Numbered from the stretch's first letter, positions 9,547-18,950 are shown. The stretch is 64,000 nt of DNA from Pseudoxanthobacter soli DSM 19599 (GCF_900148505.1 NZ_FRXO01000003.1:1-64000), one strand, 5' to 3'. Translations and numbers: made by a program. Notes: a model not told the origin generated them from the sequence alone.

Positions 9547-9780
9547 ATGGCCTGTCTCCTCGCCCGACCGACAGCCGCTATTCCTTTCCGATCGCTCTCA
9601 ACAGGCGAAGGCTGGCTCCACCTCGCCGGCGTACTCGACATGCACACCCGCAAGCCGGTCGGTTGGCCCATGCGCGAGACCCTGCACACTCGGAGCGGGC
9701 TTGAGGCCCTCGCCATGGCCCTTGCGCGCCAGAGGCCGGCAAGCCGGGATCATGTCCCACCACGCGCGAAGGGAGGCTGT
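9547..9780 (+). pseudogene. IS3-family transposase (orfB) remnant
   Basis: The translation contains STGEGWLHLAGVLDMHTRK, VGWPMRETLHT and LEALAMALARQRP, which matches the DDE integrase core of IS3-family OrfB transposases (family consensus near TGEGWLYLAVVLD, VGWSM, ALxMAL). Only about 70 residues of a protein of roughly 280 remain: the first catalytic Asp region (normally TDITYI) is degraded, and the homology stops before the second Asp and the Glu. No terminal inverted repeats were seen. It lies 300 nt from tRNA-Leu, a common site for mobile DNA. I am confident of the family and that the gene is dead. Confidence 0.72.
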
Positions 9781-10080
9781 CGGATCGGCTGCCGCGCGCA
9801 AGGCCGAGATCGCCAGGCGAGACACGCAGCCGATGGTCGAGCGAAGGGCGATGTCGGTCAGCGGCAAGTGGAGGCATCTCAAATCGGCCCATGGCGGCGA
9901 TGCCTCCAGATTTCCGAGATGCAGCGGAGCGCCACGCGCACGGATGAGGCGCCGCGAGACGCTCAACTGATTGAAATCGCATGCTTATGAGAGTTTATAG
10001 CCCGCCCTGAGCCGTGAAAATGGTCCGGGCGATGGGACGCGCCCCACGACCCCGACCTTGGCGGAGCTTGCCAGGGCAAT
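9781..10080. other. stretch without a recognised gene beside the IS remnant
   Basis: About 300 nt. Several short overlapping frames exist on both strands, the longest on the minus strand overlapping the IS remnant, but none was recognised and none has a clear ribosome binding site. It may be degraded mobile-element DNA. Confidence 0.4.
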
Positions 10081-10167
10081 TGGTGCGGGCGGTCGGACTC
10101 GAACCGACATATCCGTAAGGACGGCGGATTTTGAGTCCGCTGCGTCTACCAATTCCGCCACGCCCGC
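10081..10167 (-). tRNA. tRNA-Leu(CAA)
   Basis: Read on the minus strand, the acceptor arm GCGGGCG (10161-10167) pairs with CGCCCGC near 10085-10091, followed by A and an encoded CCA (10081-10083). The anticodon stem GCGGA/TCCGC encloses the loop CTCAAAA, giving anticodon CAA (Leu, UUG codons). A long variable arm and a T-arm with GGTTCGAGTCC fit a class II tRNA. Confidence 0.95.
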
Positions 10168-10383
10168 ACGCGGGAACGAGGTGCCGTCGCGGAGGGCGCG
10201 ACGGCCGTTTTCCCGGCGCAGCTATGTGCCACGACCGGATGGCCGAAGTCCAGTCCGCAGACGGGCGAAATCCCCGCCTGCGGGGGCACCCTCGCCACGC
10301 CGGAGGGCCCGGTGGGGCGGGATGCGGGGCGCTTTTCCGGGTTCGGGCGGCGCCGGAGGCCGGCGCTGCCGCCCGCGCGCGGG

Positions 10384-11643
10384 TCACGCCATCGAGACGG
10401 AGCGGAGGAAGTCGTCGATCTCGTTCTCGAGGCGTTCGGTGACGGCGTTGACGGTGCGGGAGACGTCGAGCACGCGGGTGGCGGAGCTGCTGGTGCTGAC
10501 GACCGCCTCGTTGAGCTCGGCGATGTCGGAGGCGACGGCGCCCGTGCCCGTCGCGGCGCCGTCGATGTTGGTGCCGATCTCGTTGGTCGCCGCGCTCTGC
10601 TGCTCGATGGCGGCGGCCATGGCGGTGGCGAAGCCGTTGACCTCCTCCATCGTGCCGGAAATCGCCCGGATCGCATCGACCACGGCGCGGGTTTCGCCCT
10701 GAATGGCCGCGATCTGGCTGGAAATCTCGTCCGTCGCCTTGGAGGTCTGCTCGGCGAGCGCCTTGACCTCGGCGGCGACCACGGCGAAACCCTTGCCGGC
10801 ATCGCCCGCCCGCGCCGCCTCGATGGTGGCGTTGAGGGCAAGAAGGTTGGTCTGCTGGGCGATCGCTTCGATCAGGCCGACGACCTCGCCGATCCGCGAG
10901 GCGGCGGTGGCGAGCCCGGTGACCTTGGTGTTGGCGATGCGCGCGCCGTCCGCCGCGGAGCCGACCATCGAGGACGTGCGCGCCACCTGCCCGGCGATCT
11001 CGGTGATCGAGGCGGTGAGTTCCTCCGCCGCCGAGGCGACCGACTGGACGTTCGAGGTCGCGCGCAGCGACGCCTGACGCGCGGAATCGGCGCGGGAGCG
11101 GCTTTCCGCCGCCGAATCCGACAGTTCCCGCGACACCGTCGCCAGTTCGTCCGAGGCCATGCTCGCCTGGGCGATCATGTTGGTGGCCGCCTCGCGGAAC
11201 GAGGAGATCATGTGCTCGACCGCCTGCTGGCGCGCCCACTGGGTCGCCTGGTCGCGCTCCTTGGCCGCCTCCTGCTCGCGCCGCTCCACGATATAGCGGC
11301 GGAACACGTCGACCGAGCGCGCCATCTCGCCCATCTCGTCCTTGCGGTCGGTGCCCTCGATCTTGATCGAGGTGTCGTCGGCGGCGAGCGCGTGCATCTT
11401 CGCGGCCATCTGCTTGATCGGCCGCGCCGTCTGCCCGGCGACGAGGAAGACCAGCACCAGAACCACGAGGAACGTGATCGAGGAGATCAGGAGCATCATG
11501 GTCATGCGCTGGTCGGCCGTGGCCGAATCGGCGGACGTGGCGATCCAGAAGCCGGATCCGTAGACGATCACCGTTGGAATCGCGAAGAGAGCACCAAGCG
11601 TGACCACCAGCTTGGTGCGGATGCTCAGATCGACAAATCGCAT
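10384..11643 (-). CDS. methyl-accepting chemotaxis protein with minimal sensor region
   Basis: A 419-residue chemoreceptor. The ATG at 11641-11643 was chosen over an upstream in-frame ATG (11994) because GGGGAG lies 10 nt before it and the transmembrane segment follows. TM1 spans ~residues 11-34, a short periplasmic loop of about 13 residues follows, and TM2 is ~48-69, then a HAMP domain (~70-125) and a long methyl-accepting coiled coil. The tip motif is [13 protein letters not shown], then [20 protein letters not shown], diagnostic of the CheA/CheW-binding hairpin. With almost no periplasmic domain it cannot bind ligand in the usual way; it may sense membrane or cytoplasmic state. No che genes are nearby, so it is an orphan receptor. 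Confidence 0.93.
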   Translation of the reverse strand: MRFVDLSIRTKLVVTLGALFAIPTVIVYGSGFWIATSADSATADQRMTMMLLISSITFLVVLVLVFLVAGQTARPIKQMAAKMHALAADDTSIKIEGTDRKDEMGEMARSVDVFRRYIVERREQEAAKERDQATQWARQQAVEHMISSFREAATNMIAQASMASDELATVSRELSDSAAESRSRADSARQASLRATSNVQSVASAAEELTASITEIAGQVARTSSMVGSAADGARIANTKVTGLATAASRIGEVVGLIEAIAQQTNLLALNATIEAARAGDAGKGFAVVAAEVKALAEQTSKATDEISSQIAAIQGETRAVVDAIRAISGTMEEVNGFATAMAAAIEQQSAATNEIGTNIDGAATGTGAVASDIAELNEAVVSTSSSATRVLDVSRTVNAVTERLENEIDDFLRSVSMA

Positions 11644-12274
11644 AGACAAACGCTCCCCAACGGACACCTGGAGATGGCCAAGACTGCTATCCGGGTGCCG
11701 TTCCCATTCCGAGACCGAGTCAATCGTAAGCACGGCGAACAACGCGGGCAAATGAAATAATCGTCTTATATGTATTCTGAAACGACGCACCACGCGCGGC
11801 ACGGATTCAATTAAAAGGATTTCAATAGACTTAAAAGATGTACGGCGAACGGCGCCGATTTTCACAGGAGATTCCGACATCCAACCGTCATAGATGAGCC
11901 GGATTGAAGATCGCCGCCGCGGCGGTGTCTGCTTCGCGCGCCGGCAAACCCGCCGGAAACGGGCGTCGCCGGCCGGCATCGTCTGCCGTTCCACCTGCCG
12001 CCACGATCTTGCGGACCGGATCGCCCCGTATCGCTGCCCCGGCGGCGCGCGTCATTGATCGACCGCATTATTCGCCGGCTTCGCTTGCTGTGCCTGACTT
12101 GCCTGCCCGCCCCCGGATTTCCCGCCGCGCGGCAGCTTTGCCGGCGCAGCGGCGTGACGGCTGCCGGCGCCTCCCCGCCCGAACCCTTGACAGAACGGCA
12201 GCGGGGCTCTTCAAGCATCGCAAAGCATCGTCCACGCCGCGCGCCGTGCGGCGGAGAGACGGCGGAGGCGCACG
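11644..12274. other. intergenic region between divergent MCP gene and aroK
   Basis: About 630 nt. The part at 11750-11840 is distinctly AT-rich for this genome and probably holds the receptor gene promoter on the minus strand, but no clean hexamer pair was identified. On the plus side, TTGACA at 12187-12192 is a candidate -35 for aroK, with no good -10. Frames that read through this region upstream of both genes lack ribosome binding sites. Confidence 0.4.
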
Positions 12275-12883
12275 ATGACACCCCCAACCCACGAGACCCT
12301 GCCGCGAGAGGGGGCCGCCGAGATCGTCGAACGCCTCGGCGGGCGTTCCGTGGTGCTCGTCGGCATGCCCGGCGCCGGCAAGACCACGGTCGGCCGGCGG
12401 CTGGGCCAGGTGCTCGGGCTGCCGTTCGTCGATGCCGACCACGAGATCGAGCGCGCGGCGGCGATGACGATCCCGGAGATCTTCGCCCTCCACGGCGAGG
12501 CGGCGTTCCGCGACGGCGAGAAGCGGGTGATCGCCCGCCTGCTGGCCGAAGGCCCGCGCGTGATCGCCACCGGCGGCGGCGCCTTCATGGCGCCGGAGAC
12601 GCGCGACGCCATCGCCCGCAACGGCCTATCGGTGTGGCTGAAGGCGGAGGTGGAAACCCTGCTGTCCCGGGTGAAGCGGCGTTCCAACCGGCCGCTGCTG
12701 GCCAATGGCGACCCCGAAGGCACGCTGCGCGCGCTGCTCGCCGTGCGCGAGCCGGTGTTCGCGCAGGCCGACATCACGGTGCGCTCGCTCGATATTCCCC
12801 ACGACGTGGTGGTGAATGCCATCGTCGACGCCGTCGGCGCGCGGCTCGGCGTCGACGCCGCACGGCCGGCGGCCGCGGGCTGA
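12275..12883 (+). CDS. aroK: shikimate kinase
   Basis: A 202-residue cytoplasmic kinase that phosphorylates shikimate at O3 with ATP, the fifth step of the chorismate pathway. Visible motifs: Walker A GMPGAGKTTVGRR (~residues 30-42), the shikimate-binding DADHEIE (~55-61), GGGAF (~90-94) and the lid RRSNRPLL. Length and order match AroK, with about 15 extra N-terminal residues typical of alphaproteobacterial forms. GGCGGAGG precedes the ATG. It lies directly upstream of aroB on the same strand, 105 nt apart, the usual alphaproteobacterial arrangement. Confidence 0.96.
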   Translation: MTPPTHETLPREGAAEIVERLGGRSVVLVGMPGAGKTTVGRRLGQVLGLPFVDADHEIERAAAMTIPEIFALHGEAAFRDGEKRVIARLLAEGPRVIATGGGAFMAPETRDAIARNGLSVWLKAEVETLLSRVKRRSNRPLLANGDPEGTLRALLAVREPVFAQADITVRSLDIPHDVVVNAIVDAVGARLGVDAARPAAAG

Positions 12884-12904
12884 CGCCGCGCCGCCGCCAC
12901 AAAG

Positions 12905-12952
12905 ACACGTGAAGGCCTGCACACGCGAAGGTCTGTACACACGAAGGTCTGC
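12905..12952 (+). repeat. three tandem 16-nt repeats between aroK and aroB
   Basis: Units at 12905-12920, 12921-12936 and 12937-12952 follow the pattern ACAC, two variable bases, GAAGG, C or T, CTG, C or T. The block lies in the 105-nt aroK-aroB gap. Probably replication slippage; no function evident. Confidence 0.85.
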
Positions 12953-12988
12953 CGCCGGCAGGCTTCCGAGAACCGCCCGAGGAAGACC

Positions 12989-14134
12989 ATGACCACCCTC
13001 TCCGCGCCGCGTTCCGATGCCGAGGCCACCACCACCGTCGTGGTGCCGCTTGCCGGCAAGGCCTACGACATCCTGATCGGGCCGGGGCTGATCGCCCGGG
13101 CGGGGGCGGAGATCGCGGCGCGGTTCCCCGGGGCGCGGGCGTCCATCGTGACGGACGACACCGTCGCCGGCCATCTCGCCGGCGCCCTGAATGCCTCGCT
13201 CGAGGCCGCCGGGCTCGAACCGCAGACCATCGTGGTTCCGGCCGGTGAGAAGACCAAGAGCTTCGCGGTGCTGGAGACCGTGGTGGACGGCCTCATCGCC
13301 CAGCGCCGCGAGCGCGGCGACCTGGTGGTGGCGCTCGGCGGCGGCGTGATCGGCGACCTCGCCGGCTTCGCCGCCAGCATCACCCGGCGGGGGATGCGCT
13401 TCGTGCAGATCCCGACGAGCCTGCTGGCGCAGGTGGATTCCTCCGTCGGCGGCAAGACCGGCATCAACACCCCGCGCGGCAAGAACCTGGTCGGCACCTT
13501 CCACCAGCCGAGCCTGGTGCTGGCCGACACCGACGCGCTGGCGAGCCTTTCGCCCCGCCACCTGCGCGCCGGCTATGCCGAAGTGGCGAAATACGGCCTG
13601 ATCGACGATGCGCCCTTCTTCGCCTGGCTGGAGCGGAACCACGGCGAGGTGCTGGCGCGCGGGCCGGCGCTGACCCACGCGGTCGCCACAAGCTGCCGCG
13701 CCAAGGCGCGCGTGGTGGTGGCGGACGAGTTCGAGACCACCGGCGCCCGGGCGCTGCTCAATCTCGGCCACACCTTCGGCCATGCGCTCGAAGCCTCCAC
13801 CGGCTACGGCGAGCGGCTGATCCACGGCGAGGGCGTCGCCATCGGCATGGCGCAGGCATTCCGCTTCTCCGCCTCGCTCGGGCTCTGCGCGCCGGCGGAT
13901 GCCGAACGGGTCGCCGCCCACCTCGCGGCCGCCGGACTGCCGACGCGGCTCGCGGACATTCCGGGCGACGTGGCCGATGACGAGACGCTGATCGCCCTGA
14001 TGGGACAGGACAAGAAGGTGAAGCGCGGCCGGCTGACCTTCATTCTGGCGCGCGGCATCGGCGAGGCCTATGTCGCCAACGACGTGCCGCCGGACGCCGT
14101 GCGGGCCTTTCTCGCCACCGAACGGACGCTCTGA
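12989..14134 (+). CDS. aroB: 3-dehydroquinate synthase
   Basis: A 381-residue NAD- and metal-dependent enzyme converting DAHP to 3-dehydroquinate, second step of the shikimate pathway. Motifs in order: PAGEKTKSF (~85), GGGVIGDLAGFAA (~118-130), PTSLLAQVDSSVGGKTGIN (~143-161) and the metal-binding GHTFGHALE (~258-266). Length is usual for the family. AGGAAG lies 6 nt before the ATG. It follows aroK and together they supply two steps of one pathway. Confidence 0.97.
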   Translation: MTTLSAPRSDAEATTTVVVPLAGKAYDILIGPGLIARAGAEIAARFPGARASIVTDDTVAGHLAGALNASLEAAGLEPQTIVVPAGEKTKSFAVLETVVDGLIAQRRERGDLVVALGGGVIGDLAGFAASITRRGMRFVQIPTSLLAQVDSSVGGKTGINTPRGKNLVGTFHQPSLVLADTDALASLSPRHLRAGYAEVAKYGLIDDAPFFAWLERNHGEVLARGPALTHAVATSCRAKARVVVADEFETTGARALLNLGHTFGHALEASTGYGERLIHGEGVAIGMAQAFRFSASLGLCAPADAERVAAHLAAAGLPTRLADIPGDVADDETLIALMGQDKKVKRGRLTFILARGIGEAYVANDVPPDAVRAFLATERTL

Positions 14135-14289
14135 GCGGCAGGCCGCAGGCCCGGCCCCACCCGCCATATGGCTGTCACATTTCGGCAACGACCTCGGCAG
14201 CGTCGCCCCCGAACGGCGCTCGCCGGTTGACGCCACCGGCTTCAGCCGGGACAGTTCCGCTTTGGCAGCGCAGCCGGCCCGAGGAGACG

Positions 14290-14772
14290 ATGTTAAAGGC
14301 GATCCGCGATCTCATCACCGAATTGACCAGCGACGTGCCGCAGCGCCAGTTCGAGGCCAACGACGAACGCCTTGCCGTGGCAGCGCTGCTCGTTCACCTG
14401 ATCTCGGTCGACGGCGTGGTGAAGCCCGCGGAACGGGCCGCCATCGAGCGCACCCTGGCCGGCCAGTACGGCCTTTCCGCCGAGGACACCGCGCAGCTGA
14501 TCGCCCAGGCGGACCGCATGGACGAGGAAGCGGTCGATCTCTACGGCTTCACCTCCGTGCTGAAGCGCGCGCTCGACGAGGACGGCCGGCGGCGCGTGAT
14601 CGAGATGATGTGGGAAGCCGTGTTCGCGGACGGCGCCGCCTCGGAGTTCGAGGAGAACACCGTGTGGCGCGTGGCCGAGCTGCTGGGGATTTCCTCCCGC
14701 GACCGCATCACGCTGCGCCAACGGGTGGCGCATGGACACACCACCGACAAGCCGGCCACGGAAGCCGGCTAA
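14290..14772 (+). CDS. TerB-like (tellurite resistance B family) protein
   Basis: A 160-residue, mostly helical, acidic protein. ATG at 14290 was chosen because GAGGAG sits just upstream (14281-14286). The segment LAVAALLVHLISVDGVVKPAE and the later FADGAASEFEENTVWRVAELLGIS are the paired acidic, D-rich helices of the TerB/DjlA-N fold (COG4103-type proteins of alphaproteobacteria), which bind metal in some members. No other tellurite genes are near, so a resistance role should not be assumed. It follows aroB by 155 nt on the same strand and may share its transcript. Confidence 0.8.
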   Translation: MLKAIRDLITELTSDVPQRQFEANDERLAVAALLVHLISVDGVVKPAERAAIERTLAGQYGLSAEDTAQLIAQADRMDEEAVDLYGFTSVLKRALDEDGRRRVIEMMWEAVFADGAASEFEENTVWRVAELLGISSRDRITLRQRVAHGHTTDKPATEAG

Positions 14773-15227
14773 CGGTTTCCTTCGCGCCGCTTCTGCGCGG
14801 CGCGCCGCGAAGACCTGCGCGCGAAATCCATCGGCACGTCCATTTTCCGGGCATATTCCTGATCGATAGGAAAGCCTCTCCCTTCGGAGAGGGTTCTGGA
14901 GCGATTGCCGTGCGATCGCGGAAGCGCTTCACGGCGCGTCTGCGGCACGATGCCGTCAACGGGGCTTACAACCCGTGCCACGGGTGTTATGCTGCACTGC
15001 ACGCGTGATGCCGGATCGTTGAGAATCGCTCGCGGATCGGCATGATTTCGGGTTGATGGCTTCGGGGGTTCAGGGCTTCGGGGGTTCAGGGCTTCGGGGC
15101 TCGTGGATCGGGTTCGAGCGCCCGGACCGCGAGCCGGACGGCCTTGCCGGGCCACGGAGTGGACGTCGTATTCGAGGTGGAGCGGAAGGCGGCCCCGTCG
15201 GGCTTTCCGCCTCCAGGGAGGTCCGAG
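14773..15227. other. intergenic region with a hairpin and short repeats
   Basis: About 455 nt without a supported gene. It contains a perfect 7-bp hairpin CCTCTCC-CTTC-GGAGAGG (14875-14892) without a T-tract, so at best a weak terminator, and the 16-nt tandem repeat at 15059-15099. Confidence 0.5.
15059..15099 (+). repeat. 16-nt tandem repeat, 2.5 copies
   Basis: The unit GCTTCGGGGGTTCAGG occurs at 15059-15074 and 15075-15090, with a partial third copy to 15099. It lies upstream of the amidotransferase gene and is not in a supported reading frame. Confidence 0.85.
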
Positions 15228-16088
15228 TTGGCCTTTTCGAACGAACAGGATGCAAAGCCGCAATTCCACGCGCCCGCTGCTGACAGGCAGGCCGGGGACA
15301 AGCAGCTTTTGGACACGCAGGTGTGGGACAAGCCGGGGGCGGACAGGCCGGATCGCGTGCTGATCGTGCTGCACCAGGAGCGTTCGACGCCCGGACGTGT
15401 AGGCATGGCGCTCGCCGAGCGTGGCTTCAAGCTCGATGTGCGCCGCCCCCGCTTCGGCGATCCGCTGCCGACCGACATGAACGACCACGCCGGTGCTGTG
15501 ATCTTCGGCGGGCCGATGAGCGCCAACGACACCGATGCGTTCGTGAAGCAGGAAATCGACTGGCTGAAGGTGCCGCTGAGCGAGCAGAAGCCGTTTCTCG
15601 GCATCTGCCTCGGCGCGCAGATGCTGGCGAAGCATCTCGGTGCCAATGTCGGCGCCCACCCGGGCGGACTGGTGGAGGTCGGCTATTACAAGCTGAACCC
15701 GACCGAATGCGGCAAGTCGCTGCTGCCGTGGCCCGATCACGTCTATCACTGGCACCGCGAAGGCTTCGAGGTGCCGTCGGGCGCGGAACTGCTGGCCGAA
15801 GGCGACGCCTTCCCGAACCAGGCGATCCGCGTCGGGCCGGCGGCCTACGGCATCCAGTTCCATCCCGAGGTGACGCTGGCGATGGTGCATCGCTGGACAT
15901 CGCGGGCGAGCGCGATGACGCTCGCCTCCGGCGCGCGCGGCATTCAGACCCATTTCTCCGACCGCTTCGCCTATGACGCGGCCGTGCGCGCGTGGCTCGA
16001 CGCGTTCCTCGACCTGTGGATCGGTTCGGCGCGCCCCTGCGTCGAGACGCCGGTGCACGTGCCGGCGACGGCAGCGGCAGAGATGTGA
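15228..16088 (+). CDS. class I glutamine amidotransferase-like protein (GMP synthase GATase-like)
   Basis: Predicted 286 residues from a TTG at 15228, preferred over a farther upstream ATG because AGGGAGG lies 7 nt before it and the N-terminal region before ~residue 40 is low-complexity. The core has the GATase1 fold: FGGPMSAND, the nucleophile elbow GICLGAQML with its Cys, and the catalytic His-Glu in GIQFHPEVT. These define glutamine amidotransferases of the guaA-N type, but there is no synthetase domain and no partner gene, so the acceptor is unknown. Stand-alone members are widespread in alphaproteobacteria. The repeat copy at 16217 follows its end. Confidence 0.88.
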   Translation: MAFSNEQDAKPQFHAPAADRQAGDKQLLDTQVWDKPGADRPDRVLIVLHQERSTPGRVGMALAERGFKLDVRRPRFGDPLPTDMNDHAGAVIFGGPMSANDTDAFVKQEIDWLKVPLSEQKPFLGICLGAQMLAKHLGANVGAHPGGLVEVGYYKLNPTECGKSLLPWPDHVYHWHREGFEVPSGAELLAEGDAFPNQAIRVGPAAYGIQFHPEVTLAMVHRWTSRASAMTLASGARGIQTHFSDRFAYDAAVRAWLDAFLDLWIGSARPCVETPVHVPATAAAEM

Positions 16089-16216
16089 CCGGTCCGGCCC
16101 CGGACGGGCCGGACCGCGGGATTCGCGGTTATTCCGCCGCGGAGTCAGGCGGCCCCGTTCGGCCGGCAAGACCATGGTTTGCCGGCAAAACAGATGCCGC
16201 GAGAGCCGCGAGCGGC

Positions 16217-16330
16217 TAGAGCATATCCCGTTCAGATCGCCCCCCCTGCACGGCAAGGATATGCTCAAGCTCTTGAATCTGCAGCGATTTCTTTCCGATC
16301 GGATGATCCATCCGATCGGAAAGCGCTCTA
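16217..16330 (+). repeat. dispersed intergenic repeat, copy A
   Basis: A 114-nt element beginning TAGAGCATATCCCG and ending GGAAAGCGCTCTA, so the ends TAGAGC/GCTCTA are inverted. Inside are GGATATGCTCAAG, TTGAATCTG and the palindrome TCCGATCGGATG...CATCCGATCGGA. Related copies lie at 37508, 50751, 55852, 56090 and 61275. It overlaps the last three bases of the beta-lactamase gene (minus strand), so it may shape 3' ends there. Confidence 0.88.
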
Positions 16331-17248
16331 CTTTCCAGCCAGCGTGGCCAGGTCCTTCAGCAGGCTCTCGCGCGTCGAAGACCCCGCCTGCATGACCTTC
16401 ATGCCGTGCTTCGATTCAAGGCGCGCGAACACGAGCCGCCGGCTCGCCTTTTCCGCCCAGCCGACGAACCAGCCGAGCGGCTGGTCCTTGTCGGGGGCGC
16501 CGGAGGCGTGCTGCCGCCAGCCGCTGCCGGTCTTGCCCATGACGGTCCAGCCGCCTTCGGCGGAGAACTGGGGCATGATCGCCTCGGTCATGGCGTAGGC
16601 GCGGCTGGAGACGCCGAGCTTGCGGTCGAGGAACCGCTGGAGGAAGGCGATCTGCTCGTCCGGCGAGATCTGCAGCGACGAGGTCAGCCAGGCGTGGGTC
16701 AGGCCGTCCTTCTTGCCAGGGTTGCCGGAGATGTCCTCGTTGCCGTAGCCGAACGCGGTGACATAGGACTTGAAGCGCTCCTCACCGAGCTTCCGGGTGA
16801 GTTCCTGCGAGTACCAGACGACGGATTCCTTCAGCCAGATGGTCGGGTCGGTATCCTGACGGTGGCGCTGGATGCCGGCATTGAAATGGGGCTGATACTT
16901 CCACAGCGGATGGTGGGCATCCTCCAGGATGCCGGAATCGTAGCCCATGACCGCGAGCGGAAGCTTGAACGTGGAGCACGGGCTGAAGCGATGGTCGCAT
17001 GGGCCCTGCCGCACCAGCACCTTGCCGGAGGCGGCATCCGCCACGATCGTACAGGAAACAGGCTGCGAGGGGCCGAGATGCGGCGAAGCCGGCTTCGATG
17101 AAGCTGGCTTGGACGATGCTGGCGTGGATGAACCAGGCTTGGATGAGGCGGCGTCGGACGCCGCAAGAGCCAGCCCCGGCCGTGCCAGCAGGCCCGCGCC
17201 CGCCGCCAGAGCCACGCCACGCAGGAAACCGCGCCTGTCCGTCGTCAT
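16328..17248 (-). CDS. class D (OXA-type) beta-lactamase with Tat-like signal
   Basis: A 306-residue predicted serine beta-lactamase. All class D landmarks are present: S92-T93-F94-K95 (nucleophile and carbamylated Lys), S142-V143-V144, Y168-G169-N170, W187 in WLTSSLQIS, and K239-T240-G241. The N-terminus DRRGFLRGVALAAGAGLLA looks like a twin-arginine signal, followed by a low-complexity linker with repeated SKPAS/SSKPG (residues ~35-56) before the enzyme domain at ~65. Class D enzymes hydrolyse penicillins; spectrum cannot be read here. No regulator or mobile element adjoins it, and GC matches the neighbours, so it looks like a resident chromosomal gene. Its stop overlaps repeat copy A. Confidence 0.9.
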   Translation of the reverse strand: MTTDRRGFLRGVALAAGAGLLARPGLALAASDAASSKPGSSTPASSKPASSKPASPHLGPSQPVSCTIVADAASGKVLVRQGPCDHRFSPCSTFKLPLAVMGYDSGILEDAHHPLWKYQPHFNAGIQRHRQDTDPTIWLKESVVWYSQELTRKLGEERFKSYVTAFGYGNEDISGNPGKKDGLTHAWLTSSLQISPDEQIAFLQRFLDRKLGVSSRAYAMTEAIMPQFSAEGGWTVMGKTGSGWRQHASGAPDKDQPLGWFVGWAEKASRRLVFARLESKHGMKVMQAGSSTRESLLKDLATLAGK

Positions 17249-17425
17249 CCCGTCACCCGATGTTTCGCCCCGACGGCCTCAGAGGGCCGTGCGGAGCCGG
17301 TCGCAATCGGGGATATTGGGACCTGATTTTCGGCGACCGCGTGACGAACGCCGCGTGAAAGCGGGGATATCTGCGTCCCATGAACGCGGGTTCTCCGCGC
17401 CGTCCGCACAGAGGCCGCGCGGGCC

Positions 17426-18136
17426 TCAACGCTGCGGGCCGTCCTCGTCGTGGGCGATGTCCATCCGCTTCCAGAAGAACACGGTGTCGCAGGGCTCGCC
17501 TTCCGGAAACAGGGCGTAGCCGGGGATGGTGCCGACTTCCTGCCAGCCGAGGCGGCGATAGAGCCGGTCGGCCGGAGAGCCGACGGCGGTATCGAGGGTG
17601 AGGAGCGTGCGGCCGTGGAGCGCCGCCTCGATGTCGCAGCGCCGCATCAGCGCCTCGCCGACGCCGTGGCCGCGGGCATCGCTGCGCACCAGGAGCTTGG
17701 AGACCTCGGCACGGTGCATCTGGTTCGGCGGCATGCCGACCACGAGCTGGACGGTGCCGACCGCGACCCCGTCCTCCCGCGCCACGATCAGCATGCGGTT
17801 GCCGCGCGCGACGTCCTCGATCACGCGGTCCCAGAACGCGCGGGCCTCGTCCTCGCCGAACGGCAGCATGAAGTTGACCGAGGCGCCGCCGTTCACGCAA
17901 TCGACCAGGATCGCGCAGAGTTCGGAGACTTTCGCGCGGGCTTCCTCGGCGCTGAGCAGCACCACGTCGAATTCGGGATTGCAGACCTCGACCCGGGCGG
18001 TGCCGCTGCCTTCCGGGCCGTCGTGGGTCTCGTCGGCCCGGACCGGTTCGATCGCACCCGCGACCGGCTCGTCGTCACCCGGGTGATGCGGCGGCCGGTT
18101 TCCCTTCGAGGGACGGCGGGGCGATCGTGAGGTCAT
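17426..18136 (-). CDS. GNAT-family N-acetyltransferase
   Basis: A 236-residue protein. The C-terminal ~165 residues have the GNAT fold: a beta strand then [17 protein letters not shown], the acetyl-CoA pyrophosphate loop [15 protein letters not shown] (R/Q-x-x-G-x-G/A) and [17 protein letters not shown] near the end. The first ~50 residues are charged and low-complexity. Its ATG overlaps the gpmA stop by 4 nt (ATGA), which suggests translational coupling with gpmA. The acetylated substrate is unknown. Confidence 0.88.
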   Translation of the reverse strand: MTSRSPRRPSKGNRPPHHPGDDEPVAGAIEPVRADETHDGPEGSGTARVEVCNPEFDVVLLSAEEARAKVSELCAILVDCVNGGASVNFMLPFGEDEARAFWDRVIEDVARGNRMLIVAREDGVAVGTVQLVVGMPPNQMHRAEVSKLLVRSDARGHGVGEALMRRCDIEAALHGRTLLTLDTAVGSPADRLYRRLGWQEVGTIPGYALFPEGEPCDTVFFWKRMDIAHDEDGPQR

Positions 18137-18753
18137 GCAGCGAGGTCCTTCTTGTCGATGACGGCGCCGCTGGCGTCGAGCCGGTAGATGATCGGCGCGC
18201 CGGTGGCGAGTTCGCGCTTGAGGATTTCCTCGCCGCTGAGCCCTTCGAGCTCCATCACGAGGGCGCGCAGCGAGTTGCCGTGGGCGGCGACGAGCACCCG
18301 GTCGCCGCGCTCGACGCGGGGCAGGATGTGCGCGCGGAAATAGGGCAGCACGCGCTCGGCCGTGCCCTTCAGGCTTTCGCCGCCCGGCGGGGGAACGTCG
18401 AACGAGCGGCGCCAGATGTGCACCTGCTCCTCGCCCCAGCGCTCGCGGGCGTCATCCTTGTTGAGGCCGGTGAGATCGCCGTAGTCGCGCTCGTTGAGGG
18501 CCTGGTCCTCGATCACCGGCAGTTCGGGCTGGCCGATCTCTTCCAGGATCAGGGCGCAGGTCTTCTGGGCGCGCGACAGCGCCGAGGTGAACGCCACGTC
18601 GAAGCGGATGCCCAGCGCCTTGAGCTTCACGCCGGCGGCGCGTGCCTCGGCGACGCCCTTCTCCGTCAGGTCGGGATCCTTCCAGCCGGTGAACAGGTTC
18701 TTGAGGTTCCATTCGCTCTGGCCGTGACGGACGAGGACGAGCAGATGATCCAT
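18133..18753 (-). CDS. gpmA: 2,3-bisphosphoglycerate-dependent phosphoglycerate mutase
   Basis: A 206-residue glycolytic/gluconeogenic enzyme interconverting 3- and 2-phosphoglycerate. The ATG at 18751-18753 gives [16 protein letters not shown], with the phosphorylated His in RHG at residue 10; GGAAGGAA precedes it. Other motifs: [14 protein letters not shown], and the second catalytic His in [15 protein letters not shown]. The short form of about 206 residues is typical of Rhizobiales. It lies downstream of dapB on the same strand and overlaps the acetyltransferase start. Confidence 0.96.
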   Translation of the reverse strand: MDHLLVLVRHGQSEWNLKNLFTGWKDPDLTEKGVAEARAAGVKLKALGIRFDVAFTSALSRAQKTCALILEEIGQPELPVIEDQALNERDYGDLTGLNKDDARERWGEEQVHIWRRSFDVPPPGGESLKGTAERVLPYFRAHILPRVERGDRVLVAAHGNSLRALVMELEGLSGEEILKRELATGAPIIYRLDASGAVIDKKDLAA

Positions 18754-18950
18754 GATCGGGCGTTCCTTCCTGAGGCAACCTTGCTGCCTGACGCAACGTC
18801 GCCGGCTGCATCTTCGGCGGGAACCGGGCGGGAGAAACCGCGGTCCGGCCGTGCCGGTCGTCGACGAGAGGTTAGACGAAGAACGGGCCGACTTGAAGAC
18901 GCGAGCGGCGCCGGGCGCGGCTGATTCCACCTAGCCGGCGCCGTCGCGGA

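Noticed and set aside
12055-12912. 285-codon plus-strand frame overlapping aroK
   Set aside because: Arg-rich shadow in another frame of the shikimate kinase gene.
14875-14892. Possible terminator hairpin after the TerB-like gene
   Set aside because: The stem is only 7 bp and there is no T-tract; noted in the intergenic entry but not called as a terminator.
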